The notes beneath the pieces were generated by a model, which saw only the letters and a program-made list of their open reading frames with translations, had not been told where the DNA came from and made no database searches. This document shows, piece after piece, positions 18,015 to 26,790 of a stretch of DNA of 64,000 bases. A program made the position numbers and the translations under genes. The DNA comes from an uncultured Thiohalocapsa sp. (lineage in GTDB: Bacteria; Pseudomonadota; Gammaproteobacteria; Chromatiales; Chromatiaceae). The stretch spans positions 39,278 to 103,277 of the forward strand of contig NZ_CAJXYK010000017.1 of the NCBI RefSeq assembly GCF_913063425.1. The letters run 5' to 3'. Numbering within the stretch: position 1 is the first letter of the stretch; the number at the start of each line of letters is the position of its first letter.

Positions 18015-19334
18015 ATGCGACACGTCTTCGTCGTCGGGCTCGACGACTTCCATCTGCGACAGCTGCACACGCTGCCGGGCGCCGACGAGATTTACTTCCA
18101 TCCGCTGTTCACCAGTGCAGAGCTGAAGCAGCAGGACGCCTTTCCCGTGGCCCGGCTGCTGGACGAGGGGCGGCGGACGCTGCGGAGCTTCCCGCAGCGC
18201 GTGGACGCGGTGATCGGCTACTGGGATTTCCCCGTGAGCACCGTGCTGCCCATCCTGCGTGCGGCGGTGGGCCTGCCGGGACCGCGCCTGGAGGCGGTGC
18301 TGCGGTGCGAGCACAAGTACTGGAGCCGGCTGAAGCAGGCGGAGGTGGCGCCGGAGCAGGTGCCGCCCTTCTGCGCCGTGGACCCCTTCGCAGAGGAGCC
18401 GCTGGGACAGTGCCGGGTGGGCTTCCCGTTCTGGCTGAAGCCGGTGAAGGCCGTGCTCTCGCACCTCGGCTTCCGCATCCGGGATGCCGACGACTTCGAG
18501 CGGGCCCTGCCCGTCATTCGGGCCAGCATCGGGCGCTATGCCGAGCCCTTTAATCTGATTCTGGAGCATGCCGCCCTGCCGCCGGAGGTGGCCGCTGTGG
18601 ACGGCTGGCACTGCATCGCCGAGGGCATGATCGCCGCTCGCCACCAGGTGACCCAGGAGGGCTATGTCTGGCGTGGGGACGTGCGCGTCTACGGCACCGT
18701 GGACTCCCTGCGCACCGGGCCGGTGGGCTCCTCCTTCGACCGCTACCAGTATCCCTCCCAGCTGCCGGCCGCCGTGCAGGCGCGGATGACGGCGGTGACA
18801 CAGCGGGTGATGCGCCACATCGGCTACGACATGGGGCCCTTCAACATCGAGCACTTCTGGGACCCGGCGACGGACCGGCTCTCGCTGCTGGAGATCAACA
18901 CCCGCATCTCCAAGTCCCACGCGCCGTTGTTCCGGATGGTGGACGGGCAGTATCACCACCGCGTGATGCTGGACCTGGGGCTCGGCCGCGAGCCGGATTT
19001 TCCGCAGGGCCGCGGGCGCTGCAGGCTCGCCGCCAAGTTCATGCTGCGGCACTTCGAGGATGCCCGGGTGGAGCGCGTGCCGACGCCCGCGGAGATCGCG
19101 GCGGTGGAGGCGGCGGTGCCCTGCACCCGCATTCTGATGGAGGTGGCGGCGGGCGAGCGGCTGTCGGACCTGCGCGACCAGGACAGCTACAGCTATGAGC
19201 TGGCGACGCTGTTCATCGGCGCCGACTCCAATGCCGAGCTGGAGGTCCGTTACCGGGAGTGCCTGGCCCGGCTGCCGCTGGTGCTGGCGCCGGTGCAGGG
19301 TCGCGGAGACGGGGCGTCTGAACTGGGCGCCTGA
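18015..19334 (+). CDS. ATP-grasp domain protein
   Basis: A 439-residue protein with ATP-grasp features: VGFPFWLKPVKAVLSHLGF holds the central lysine, and the C-terminal metal-binding part reads PFNIEHFWDP and LLEINTRISKSHAPLF (acidic residue plus the E-x-N motif). The family ligates a carboxylate to an amine, thiol or similar group through an acyl-phosphate. Residues before the lysine (QDAFPVARLLDEGRRTL) are typical of uncharacterised carboxylate ligases. AGGGGG lies six bases before the ATG at 18015. Its stop codon falls inside a 13-bp tandem repeat. Substrate not predictable; no obvious peptide-natural-product genes nearby. Confidence 0.8.
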   Translation: MRHVFVVGLDDFHLRQLHTLPGADEIYFHPLFTSAELKQQDAFPVARLLDEGRRTLRSFPQRVDAVIGYWDFPVSTVLPILRAAVGLPGPRLEAVLRCEHKYWSRLKQAEVAPEQVPPFCAVDPFAEEPLGQCRVGFPFWLKPVKAVLSHLGFRIRDADDFERALPVIRASIGRYAEPFNLILEHAALPPEVAAVDGWHCIAEGMIAARHQVTQEGYVWRGDVRVYGTVDSLRTGPVGSSFDRYQYPSQLPAAVQARMTAVTQRVMRHIGYDMGPFNIEHFWDPATDRLSLLEINTRISKSHAPLFRMVDGQYHHRVMLDLGLGREPDFPQGRGRCRLAAKFMLRHFEDARVERVPTPAEIAAVEAAVPCTRILMEVAAGERLSDLRDQDSYSYELATLFIGADSNAELEVRYRECLARLPLVLAPVQGRGDGASELGA

Positions 19335-19384
19335 ACTGGGCGCCAGAACTGGGCGCCAGAACTGGGCGCCAGAACTGGGCTGCC
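19320..19384 (+). repeat. 13-bp tandem repeat, five units, across a stop codon
   Basis: Five consecutive 13-bp units of consensus GAACTGGGCGCCA (the last unit degenerate) begin within the final codons of the ATP-grasp gene; the TGA at 19332-19334 is formed at the junction of units 1 and 2. Units 2-4 are identical. The GGCGCC centre is palindromic. Copy-number change of a 13-bp unit upstream of the stop would alter the C terminus. Confidence 0.9.
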
Positions 19385-19484
19385 GAACGGCGAGGGCAGC
19401 GGTCGGGCGGCGCTCCCGGCACCGCGCCATTCACTTATCATGCCTTTTGCTTCGGGGGCTTAGAGAACAACCAGGAGACCGTCT

Positions 19485-19673
19485 ATGAAGTATGCCCCAA
19501 TGCTCTTGCTGTCATTGTCTCTGCCGTTGCTGCTGCTCGGCTGCGCGAACATGGACAAGTCCGAGCAGCGCATGGTGTCCGGCGCCGCCATCGGCGGCGT
19601 GGTCGGCGGGCCCATCGGCGCGGGGGTCGGCGCCGGCATCGGCTATATCGTGGACCGGAGTGAGGAGGACTGA
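19485..19673 (+). CDS. Small glycine-zipper lipoprotein
   Basis: Encodes 62 residues: a signal peptide with lipobox LLGC (Cys19 or so becomes the lipidated N terminus), then a short polar linker and a glycine-zipper helix (GAAIGGVVGGPIGAGVGAGI), ending in an acidic tail. Proteins of this size and pattern are outer-membrane lipoproteins of unknown role that resemble OsmB/SlyB-type fragments. AGGAGA seven bases upstream supports the start. Stands alone between the ATP-grasp and VPLPA-CTERM genes. Confidence 0.85.
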   Translation: MKYAPMLLLSLSLPLLLLGCANMDKSEQRMVSGAAIGGVVGGPIGAGVGAGIGYIVDRSEED

Positions 19674-19831
19674 CACCCCGGGATGCTGAGCCGCCTGCGA
19701 CTGCGACTGCCGGGCGCGACGATCGCGCCCACGGCGAGCCCCTCCAACCGTCATAAGATCGTCGCATTCCTCCGGTAGTCTGTCCGCCGCCGGCTGACGG
19801 CAACAGATCCAAGCACCCCGGGGGGCACAGT

Positions 19832-21565
19832 ATGCAGACCTTCGCGCGCAGCGTCCTCGCCGCCGGCATCGCAGCCGCCGGCGTTTTCTCGATGACGGCC
19901 GTACAGGCCGCACCCTTCGTAAGCTTCAACAAGGTCTGGACGCACTTTGCGTCCATCTCACAGAGTGAGCCTCAGGCCGACGTGTTCGATGAGAGCGCGG
20001 CGGAGATCGTCGCGTATGACCCGGACACGCAGCGCGTCTTCGTGGTCAACGGGGATGTCGACCGCGTCGACGTGCTCGATGCCGATGACGGCGCTTTCCT
20101 CGGTTTCCTCGATGTGTCGGGCTTCGGCGGCCCCAACAGCGTTGCGGTGAAGAACGGCATCGTCGCCGTCGCCGTGGAGGACGGCACCAGCGCCCAGGCC
20201 GACGGCAATGTGGTGTTCTTCGACGCCGCCGATGCCGGTATCGGCACGGGCGGCACGAGCACCGCCGCTGTCCCCGTCGGCCCCTTGCCGGACATGGTGA
20301 CCTTTACGCCCGACGGCTCCAAGGTCCTCGTCGCGAATGAGGGTGAGCCCGACTTCTACGGGCAGGACGGCACCGATCCCGAGGGCAGCATCTCCATCGT
20401 CGACATCTCCGGTGGCGTCGGCGGCGCGTCCGTGAGCACCGCGGGCTTCACCGGCTTCAACAAGCCGGACCTTGTCACCGACGGCGTGCGCATCACGGGG
20501 CCCGGTACCGGCGGCGCCAGCGAGGCTACCGCGGCCCAGGATATCGAGCCCGAGTACATCGCTGTCTCCGAGGATGGCAGCAAGGCCTATGTGACCCTGC
20601 AGGAGAACAACGCCGTCGCTGTGGTGGACATCGATTCGGCCACGATCGAAGAGGTCCGCTCCCTCGGCTTCAAGGACCACGGCGTCGATGGCAACGGGCT
20701 CGACGCGAGCGACCGCGACAACATGATCAATATCCGCACCTGGGACAACGTCAAGGGCATGCCCATGCCGGACTCCATCGGCGCCTACACCGCCGGCGGC
20801 AAGACGTACTACGTCACGGCGAACGAGGGCGACGCGCGTGAGTACGACGTCCCTGCGGGCTCGACGGGGATTGATTACACCGACGAGACTCGGGTCAAGG
20901 ATGTCACGCTCGGCGCCGGCTTCCCCGCGAATGCGCAGGACGATGATCAGCTGGGCCGGCTCCAGATGAGCAGCGTCGATCTCGACGGCTCGACGCCGAC
21001 CACCTACGACGAGATCATGAGCTTCGGCACCCGCTCCTTCTCCATTTGGGACGGCGAGACCGGCGACCTGATCTGGGACAGCGGGGACTTCTTCGAGCAG
21101 CTCACGGCCGGCCTGGTGCTGACCGACCAAGACGGCAACCCGGTGTTCAACTCAGATAACGACGGCAACGACAGCTTCGACAGCCGCTCCGACGCCAAGG
21201 GGCCGGAGCCCGAAGCACTGGTCATCGGCCAGATTTACCACAACACCCTGGCCTTCGTCGGTCTGGAGCGCATCGGCGGCATCGTAGTGTTCGACATCAC
21301 GAACCCCGCGAGCCCGATCTTCCTCGACTATCTGCTGGACCGGGATTTCACAGTCGATGCCACCACCATGGCCGCCGGCGACATCGGTCCGGAAGGTCTC
21401 TATTTCGTCACCCCCAATGAGAGTCCCTTCGGACGGTTCGGCTTGGTGGTGGCCAACGAGGTGAGCGGCACCACGTCCTGGTACAACATCCAGGTGCCGC
21501 TGCCGGCGCCGCTCCTGCTCTTCGGCGCCGGGCTGCCGCTGCTGCTGCTCGCGCGGCGGCGCTGA
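19832..21565 (+). CDS. Choice-of-anchor I family protein with VPLPA-CTERM sorting signal
   Basis: A 577-residue secreted protein. A signal peptide (about 1-27, ending VQA) is followed by a beta-propeller-like region of repeated GSKVLVANEGEPD-type strands (lactonase/alkaline-phosphatase-associated fold, choice-of-anchor I). The last 25 residues are VPLPAPLLLFGAGLPLLLLA plus three arginines: the VPLPA motif, one membrane helix and a basic tail recognised by an exosortase. Such proteins occur in species that make exopolysaccharide; an exopolysaccharide locus is present in this window, but no exosortase gene is. Substrate processing would release or anchor the protein at the envelope. Confidence 0.9.
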   Translation: MQTFARSVLAAGIAAAGVFSMTAVQAAPFVSFNKVWTHFASISQSEPQADVFDESAAEIVAYDPDTQRVFVVNGDVDRVDVLDADDGAFLGFLDVSGFGGPNSVAVKNGIVAVAVEDGTSAQADGNVVFFDAADAGIGTGGTSTAAVPVGPLPDMVTFTPDGSKVLVANEGEPDFYGQDGTDPEGSISIVDISGGVGGASVSTAGFTGFNKPDLVTDGVRITGPGTGGASEATAAQDIEPEYIAVSEDGSKAYVTLQENNAVAVVDIDSATIEEVRSLGFKDHGVDGNGLDASDRDNMINIRTWDNVKGMPMPDSIGAYTAGGKTYYVTANEGDAREYDVPAGSTGIDYTDETRVKDVTLGAGFPANAQDDDQLGRLQMSSVDLDGSTPTTYDEIMSFGTRSFSIWDGETGDLIWDSGDFFEQLTAGLVLTDQDGNPVFNSDNDGNDSFDSRSDAKGPEPEALVIGQIYHNTLAFVGLERIGGIVVFDITNPASPIFLDYLLDRDFTVDATTMAAGDIGPEGLYFVTPNESPFGRFGLVVANEVSGTTSWYNIQVPLPAPLLLFGAGLPLLLLARRR

Positions 21566-21726
21566 CCGCGGCGGCGCCCGCGCCAATGCGCTTTCCGGCC
21601 CGGGAAGGGCCGGCAGCGCAGCGGCCACGCCCACCGGGGACCTGTACCGGCGGCCGGTGTGCCGCCGGGTCTGCTATAGTCCGGTGCTCACCATGACCAT
21701 CGCGTCCGCGGTGCAGCGCCCCTGCC

Positions 21727-23370
21727 ATGACCGCCCAGCCGCCCGTTCCGCCACCCCTGGAGTCCCGGCGCCAGTCCCGGCTCCAGCCCGACAGCCAGCG
21801 CCAACGCATCCTTGAGATCCTGCGCGCGGCGCGCCTGCTGCCGCCCCTGCTGGGTGTGGCGGTGACGCTGGTGGTGGCGCTGGTGCTGCTGCTGGTGAAC
21901 ATGGCGGTGCCGGGGCTCGCCTGGCCCAAGCTCGTCTGCCTCGCCTTCCTCGCCATGGGCCTGTCCGCGGCGGTGCTGACAGCGTATCGGCTCAAGACCC
22001 AGCTGCTGCAGCCGCTGGTGAATCTGGAGGAATCCGTCTCCCGCGTCTGTCAGGGTGAGCCCGGGGCCAGCCGCGCGCTGGCCAATGCCGGCGTGCTGGA
22101 GACCATGGCCCGCGGCATCGGCAGCCTCAACGCGGAGCTGACGGACCTCTACGAAGACATGGACAGCCGCGTCGCCCGCCAGACCCAGCGCCTGGCGCAG
22201 AAGACCGCCTCGCTCAAGATTCTCTACGACGTCGCCGCCGAGATCACCCGCGCCGATACGCTGGAAGAGCTGCTGCTGCACTTCCTGCGCGTGCTGAAAG
22301 AGATGGTCAACGGCCGCGCCGCCACGGTGCGCGTGGTGGCGGCGGACGGCGAGATGCGGCTGGTGGGCTCCATCGGGCTCGATGACGACCTGGTGCGCCA
22401 GCAGGACATGCAGCCGGTGGAGCTCTGCCTCTGCGGCACCGTGCTCTGCCCCGGCGAGATCGTCTGCGACAACGACCTGCGCTACTGCTCCCGCGTCTAC
22501 GGCCGGCGCATGCTCGCAAGCGATGCGGTGGAAGTCGTCACCGTGCCGCTCAAGCACCACGACGAGCTGCTGGGCGCCTACAGCATCTTCGTGGACCGCC
22601 CGGGGCTGCGCGAGCGCGAAGACATCCTGGAGCTGCTCAGTACCATCGGCCAGCACATCGGCGTGGCGCTCGCCAAGCACCGCTCCGACGTCGAGGCCCG
22701 GCGCCTGTCCATCGTGGAGGAGCGGGCCTCCCTGGCGCACGAGCTGCACGACTCCCTGGCGCAGACGCTCGCGAGCCTGAAGCTCCAGGTGCGCATGCTG
22801 GGCGATGCCCTGCGCGATGCCGACGTGGCGCCGCAGGCCCGGGCGGACCTGAGCCGCATCCGAAACGGCATCGACGAGGCCCACGGCGAGCTGCGTGAGC
22901 TGCTCGCGAGCTTCCGCGCGCCCATGGACCGCCGCGGCCTCATCCCCACCCTGGAGGACCTGATCCGCCGCTTCGGCCAGCAGAGCGGCATCCATGCCGT
23001 GCTGCAGCTGAACTGCCGGCCCTTCGAGGTGACGCCGACGGAGGAGATGCAGCTGGTGCGCATCGTCCAGGAGACCCTCACCAATGTGCGCAAGCACGCC
23101 GACGCGCAGACGGTGCGGGTGCTGCTGACGCGGGAGCAGTCGGGCGACTATGTGCTCTTGGTGGAGGACGACGGCGTCGGCTTCAGCGCCCGGCGCAAGG
23201 CCGCCAGCCGGCCCGGCGAGCACATCGGCCTGTCCATCCTGGAGGAGCGGGCGCGGCGCATCGGCGCACGGCTGGACATCGAAAGCGAGCCGGGCGAGGG
23301 CACACGGGTGGAGGTCACCTTCACCGCCGGACGCACCGGCCGGGCACCCTTCACCGAGCAGGCCGCCTGA
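21727..23370 (+). CDS. NarX-type sensor histidine kinase
   Basis: A 547-residue kinase with two adjacent membrane helices (about residues 38-58 and 63-82) and almost no periplasmic loop, a HAMP region, a GAF-like domain (about 180-330) containing a cysteine cluster CLCGTVLC, a HisKA_3 dimerisation domain with AHELHDSLAQTLASLKLQV (phospho-accepting histidine) and a HATPase domain (ETLTNVRKHA; EDDGVGF; GLSILEERARRIGA). NarX and NarQ have a periplasmic nitrate-binding domain between the helices; here it is missing, so the signal is probably cytoplasmic, through the GAF domain. The CxC-x4-C pattern resembles the cysteine-rich module of NarX/NreB-like sensors. Stop overlaps the regulator start. 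Confidence 0.88.
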   Translation: MTAQPPVPPPLESRRQSRLQPDSQRQRILEILRAARLLPPLLGVAVTLVVALVLLLVNMAVPGLAWPKLVCLAFLAMGLSAAVLTAYRLKTQLLQPLVNLEESVSRVCQGEPGASRALANAGVLETMARGIGSLNAELTDLYEDMDSRVARQTQRLAQKTASLKILYDVAAEITRADTLEELLLHFLRVLKEMVNGRAATVRVVAADGEMRLVGSIGLDDDLVRQQDMQPVELCLCGTVLCPGEIVCDNDLRYCSRVYGRRMLASDAVEVVTVPLKHHDELLGAYSIFVDRPGLREREDILELLSTIGQHIGVALAKHRSDVEARRLSIVEERASLAHELHDSLAQTLASLKLQVRMLGDALRDADVAPQARADLSRIRNGIDEAHGELRELLASFRAPMDRRGLIPTLEDLIRRFGQQSGIHAVLQLNCRPFEVTPTEEMQLVRIVQETLTNVRKHADAQTVRVLLTREQSGDYVLLVEDDGVGFSARRKAASRPGEHIGLSILEERARRIGARLDIESEPGEGTRVEVTFTAGRTGRAPFTEQAA

Positions 23371-24017
23371 TGCGCGTGCTGCTCATCGACGACCATGCCC
23401 TGTTCCGGGTGGGCCTGCTGGAGCTGCTGGAGCGCCGCGGCATCGAAGTGGTGGACGCCGTGGGCGACTGCGACGTGGGGCTCAGGCTCACCCGTGACTG
23501 TGCGCCGGACGTGGTGCTGCTGGACCTGCGCATGCCGGGTCCGGGCGGGATCGAAATCCTGAAGCAGATCCGCAGCGAGGGCCTGGACCGGCGGGTGGCC
23601 ATGCTCACCACCAGCACCGATGAGCAGGACCTCATCGCCTCGCTGCAGGCGGGCGCCAACGGCTATCTGCTGAAGGACATGGAGCCGGACGAGCTGGTGG
23701 CGGCATTGTCGGACATCGTCGCCGGCAAGACCGTGGTGGCGCCGGAGCTCACCGGTGTGCTGGCCCGCGCCGTGCGCCAGGAGCCGGAGCCGGCGGCGCC
23801 GGCCCAGCCGGTGCTCTCGGAGCTGACGCCGCGGGAGCAGGAGATCCTCTGCCATCTGGCGGCGGGGCAGAGCAACAAGGCCATCGCGCGGGAGCTCGGC
23901 ATCTCGGACGGCACCGTGAAGCTGCACGTCAAGGCGATCCTGCGCAAGCTCCAGGTGCACTCGCGGGTGGAGGCAGCCGTCATGGCGGTGGAGCAGGGGC
24001 TCTGCGCGCGGGCCTGA
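23370..24017 (+). CDS. NarL/FixJ-family response regulator
   Basis: A 215-residue regulator: receiver domain (MRVLLIDDHALFRVGLLELL; phospho-acceptor aspartate in VVLLDLRMPGPGG near residue 51; lysine in NGYLLKDM) and LuxR-type helix-turn-helix (LTPREQEILCHLAAGQSNKA, ELGISDGTVKLHVKAILRKL). Overlaps the kinase stop by one base (TGATG), so the pair is a single transcription unit. Probably regulates respiratory or redox genes; the rhodanese gene 105 bp downstream could be part of the unit. Confidence 0.92.
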   Translation: MRVLLIDDHALFRVGLLELLERRGIEVVDAVGDCDVGLRLTRDCAPDVVLLDLRMPGPGGIEILKQIRSEGLDRRVAMLTTSTDEQDLIASLQAGANGYLLKDMEPDELVAALSDIVAGKTVVAPELTGVLARAVRQEPEPAAPAQPVLSELTPREQEILCHLAAGQSNKAIARELGISDGTVKLHVKAILRKLQVHSRVEAAVMAVEQGLCARA

Positions 24018-24121
24018 TGCAGGTCGCCGGCCCGCGGGCGCGATTGACGATCGTGGACGCATCCCAGGGCAGCGCTCGGGTATAACGCCCGCGGTCAAAT
24101 GCCAAGCATCGGGAGAACGCC

Positions 24122-24601
24122 ATGAAGAACTTTCTGGAGCTGATCCGCAACTGCCTGACGGACGTGCGCGAGATCATGCCCTGGGACCTGGAGGAGCGCC
24201 TTGCGGAGAACCCGGACCTGCTGGTGGTGGACGTGCGCGAGCCGGACGAGTACGCCGCCATGCACATCGAGGGCTCCATCAACGTCCCCCGCGGCATCCT
24301 GGAATCCGCCTGCGAGTGGGATTACGAAGAAACAGAGCCGGAGCTGGTGCGCGCCCGGGACCGGGAGATTGTCGTCGTCTGCCGCTCAGGCTATCGCAGC
24401 GTGCTCGCGGCCAACTCCATGCAGGTGCTGGGCTACGAGAACGTCGCCTCGCTCAAGACCGGGCTGCGCGGCTGGAAGGACTACGAGCAGCCGCTCGTGG
24501 ACGCGGAGGGCCAGGACGTGGATCTCGACGACGCCGATGTCTACTTCACCCCCAAGCTCCGCCCCGAGCAGCAGCGGCCGAAGGGCGCCGGAGCCGGCTG
24601 A
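24122..24601 (+). CDS. Rhodanese-domain protein
   Basis: A 159-residue cytoplasmic protein with one rhodanese domain: MPWDLEERLAENPDLLVVDV, REPDEYAAMHIEGSINVPRG and the active-site loop CRSGYRSVLAA, whose cysteine forms the persulfide. Ends with an acidic linker (VDLDDADVYF). Single-domain rhodaneses transfer sulfane sulfur and are abundant in sulfur oxidisers. A GGGAGAACGCC stretch before the ATG supports the start. No signal peptide. Confidence 0.9.
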   Translation: MKNFLELIRNCLTDVREIMPWDLEERLAENPDLLVVDVREPDEYAAMHIEGSINVPRGILESACEWDYEETEPELVRARDREIVVVCRSGYRSVLAANSMQVLGYENVASLKTGLRGWKDYEQPLVDAEGQDVDLDDADVYFTPKLRPEQQRPKGAGAG

Positions 24602-24656
24602 GACGGCGCTCCGAGGTCAGGCTTGCGTGTCGGGGCTCGGGGGTTACGGTCTAACA

Positions 24657-24721
24657 GTGCAGGAGTGCAAAAGTGCAGGAGTGCAGGACCCGCAACATAC
24701 AATTTCGCACTTCTGCACTTC
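24657..24721 (+). repeat. 8-bp tandem repeat with facing inverted copy
   Basis: Four 8-bp units (GTGCAGGA, GTGCAAAA, GTGCAGGA, GTGCAGGA) at 24657-24688 are followed by CGCACTTCTGCACTTCC at 24705-24721, which pairs with the AGTGCA units in reverse. The element sits between the convergent rhodanese and NAD(P)-binding genes and could fold as an imperfect hairpin, but it lacks a T-tract on either strand, so I do not call it a terminator. Confidence 0.6.
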
Positions 24722-24789
24722 CCAGCATCGCAGTCAGGCCTGTCCGAACGCCGGCCCTCGTGCTGCCGTGGAACCCACAGTCCGCCCGA

Positions 24790-25716
24790 TCACTCCCCCG
24801 TCGCCAGATAGGCCAGCGTATCCGGATCGAACGGCTTCGGCGCGATGCCTAAGGGCGTGAAGCCGTCCTCCACACAGGTGTTGCCGCCGAGCAGCATGGT
24901 GAGCTGATCCCGGGTCACCGGGAACCAGTCGAAGCGCCCCATCACCGAGGCCACCGGGCCGATGACCATCACCGGTGCCGGCAGCATCAGTTTCTTTTTA
25001 CCCGAAGCCGCGGCAATTCCGGAGAGGATCTGCTTCCAGCTCCAGGCATCCGGTCCGCACAGCTCCAGGGTCTGGCCGATGCTCTCGGGGGTCTCCAGGG
25101 CCTTGGCGAAGGCCGCCGCGACGTCCTCCACATGCACCGGCCCGAGCTCGAAGGCGCCGGCATCCGTGGGCAGCAGTCCTTCGTAGAACAGGGGCGCGGG
25201 CATGGGGCTGTCGATGAGCTCCTGCTTGAGCTGGGTGCAGAATTCCATGCGCCCCCGCGGTGGGCCGAAGATCACCGACGGCCGGAAGATGGTCCAGTCC
25301 AGGGGCGAGGCCTTCAGCGCCTCTTCGGCGGCGAGCTTGGTGGTCTGGTATGGGGTGGCGGCGGCATCGATGCCGTTGGCACTCATGAGCAGGAAGCGCC
25401 TGGCGCCCGCTGCTTCGGCCACGGCGATGGCCCGCTCGGCGCCGCGGCGCTGGAGCGCATCGAAGGTGATGCCCTGGCTCGGCTGCTCGCGCAGGATTCC
25501 GATGAGATACACGGCCGCATCACAGCCCTCGAAGCAGGCACGCACGGCCGCCTCGTCGCCCACGTCGCCGGTGACCGCCTCCACCGCGGGCAGCTCCGGC
25601 AGCTTGTGCTCGCTGCCGGGGCGCATCAGCACCCGGAGGCTGTGGCCGCCTGCCGCGAGTGCGTCCAGGACGTAACTGCCGACGAATCCAGTGCCGCCGA
25701 TGATGCCGATCTTCAT
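24790..25716 (-). CDS. NAD(P)-binding atypical SDR protein (NDUFA9/NmrA-like)
   Basis: A 308-residue Rossmann-fold protein starting MKIGIIGGTGFVGSYVLDAL with the GGTGFxG dinucleotide motif, followed by VTGDVGD, VYLIGIL and a YQTTK segment standing where classical SDRs have YxxxK. Such atypical SDRs include the complex I assembly subunit NDUFA9 relatives and quinone or flavin-linked reductases. AGAGGG five bases before the ATG. No partner gene on the same strand; function beyond NAD(P) binding is not predictable. Confidence 0.82.
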   Translation of the reverse strand: MKIGIIGGTGFVGSYVLDALAAGGHSLRVLMRPGSEHKLPELPAVEAVTGDVGDEAAVRACFEGCDAAVYLIGILREQPSQGITFDALQRRGAERAIAVAEAAGARRFLLMSANGIDAAATPYQTTKLAAEEALKASPLDWTIFRPSVIFGPPRGRMEFCTQLKQELIDSPMPAPLFYEGLLPTDAGAFELGPVHVEDVAAAFAKALETPESIGQTLELCGPDAWSWKQILSGIAAASGKKKLMLPAPVMVIGPVASVMGRFDWFPVTRDQLTMLLGGNTCVEDGFTPLGIAPKPFDPDTLAYLATGE

Positions 25717-26016
25717 GGGAGCCCTCTTTAGGCTGATTCGGGGTGGGTCGGGTGTCGATGGAGCCGCTGGGGGCTGCGGTGGTACGTCGCAGCGCCGGTC
25801 GGCCGCTCTGACCTGCTCCCGAGGTGCGGCACTTCGTTGCGGATTTCACCCCCGCGCAAGGGTGGGGCGATCAGTGTTGTCCAGAAGATGTCGCGTCGAA
25901 AGGGCGTTTGTACCGATCATGTAAATGCATAATGCGCCCTGATGGGCTTCTTGCATAACTTCTGTCCGGCGTCATGTGCTTCAGCTCACTGAACCGCAGC
26001 AAGAGGATTATGAGTC
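25717..26016. other. Divergent intergenic region between two reductase genes
   Basis: About 300 bases separating two divergent oxidoreductase genes; it must hold both promoters. The part at 25905-25965 is AT-richer than its surroundings and is the likely core. No operator, RNA gene or repeat is evident. Confidence 0.35.
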
Positions 26017-26718
26017 ATGTCGAAGCACTATCTGATCGTTGGCGCCAGCTCCGGCATCGGCGCAGCGTTGCTTGAAACCCTGGTGGCCCAGGGTGCGGCC
26101 GTGACGCACCTGTCCCGCGCGCCCGAGCGCGCACCGGACCTGCCGGGCACGACGGGCGTGCGCTGGGATCTGCAGGCCGAGCCGTTCCCGGCGGATGCGC
26201 TGCCGGACCGCCTTGATGGTATGGCCTACTGCCCCGGTGGCATCCGGCTCAAGCCCTTCGAGCGGCTCAAGGAGCAGGACTTCAACGCGGAGTGGGAGCT
26301 GAACCTGCTCGGCGCCGTGCGCAGCCTTAAGGGCGCCCTGCCGGCGCTCAAGCGCAGCGAGGCGGCATCGGTGCTGTTGTTCAGCACGGTGGCGGTGCAG
26401 ACGGGCATGCCCTTCCATGCCGCGGTGGCGGCGGCAAAGGGTGCGGTGGAGGGGCTGACGCGCTCGCTCGCCGCGGAGCTCGCGCCCAGAATCCGCGTCA
26501 ACGCCATTGCGCCGACCTTGACGGACACGCCCCTGGCGGAGCGCCTGCTGGGCTCTGACGACAAACGCCGCGCAGCCGCAGAGCGGCATCCGCTCAAGCG
26601 CGTGAATGATGCGCAGGATGTGGCACGCACCGGCGCCTGGCTGCTTGCGGATGCGCCCTCGGTGACCGGTCAGGTCATCGCGGTGGATGCTGGCCTCTCC
26701 GGCGTGCGCCTGTTCTGA
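26017..26718 (+). CDS. Short-chain dehydrogenase/reductase
   Basis: A 233-residue classical SDR: YLIVGASSGIGAALLETLVA carries the TGxxxGxG-like cofactor loop, the catalytic serine lies in VLLFSTVAVQTGMPFHA and the site equivalent to YxxxK reads HAAVAAAKGAVEG, where the usual tyrosine is replaced by alanine or histidine. RINVIAP-type RVNAIAPTLTDTP and a C-terminal GQVIAVDAGLSGVR follow. Loss of the tyrosine suggests altered or absent oxidoreductase activity, as in some SDR-like enoyl reductases. AGAGGA stands at proper distance upstream. Confidence 0.85.
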   Translation: MSKHYLIVGASSGIGAALLETLVAQGAAVTHLSRAPERAPDLPGTTGVRWDLQAEPFPADALPDRLDGMAYCPGGIRLKPFERLKEQDFNAEWELNLLGAVRSLKGALPALKRSEAASVLLFSTVAVQTGMPFHAAVAAAKGAVEGLTRSLAAELAPRIRVNAIAPTLTDTPLAERLLGSDDKRRAAAERHPLKRVNDAQDVARTGAWLLADAPSVTGQVIAVDAGLSGVRLF

Positions 26719-26790
26719 TGCCGGCGGGCCGCCGGTGCGCCCGGCGGCACCGCGCGCAGCCGCAAGCGTCGAGGTACGCCGCGCGGGGAA

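Noticed and set aside
17253..19430. A 725-codon minus-strand frame over the diheme cytochrome and ATP-grasp genes
   Set aside because: Antisense of two genes with clear family motifs and ribosome binding sites.
21727..23370. Nitrate sensor NarX proper
   Set aside because: The periplasmic nitrate-binding region is missing, so only the kinase architecture, not nitrate sensing, can be claimed.
24657..24721. Bidirectional terminator between rhodanese and the NAD(P)-binding gene
   Set aside because: The repeats can pair, but no T-tract follows on either strand.
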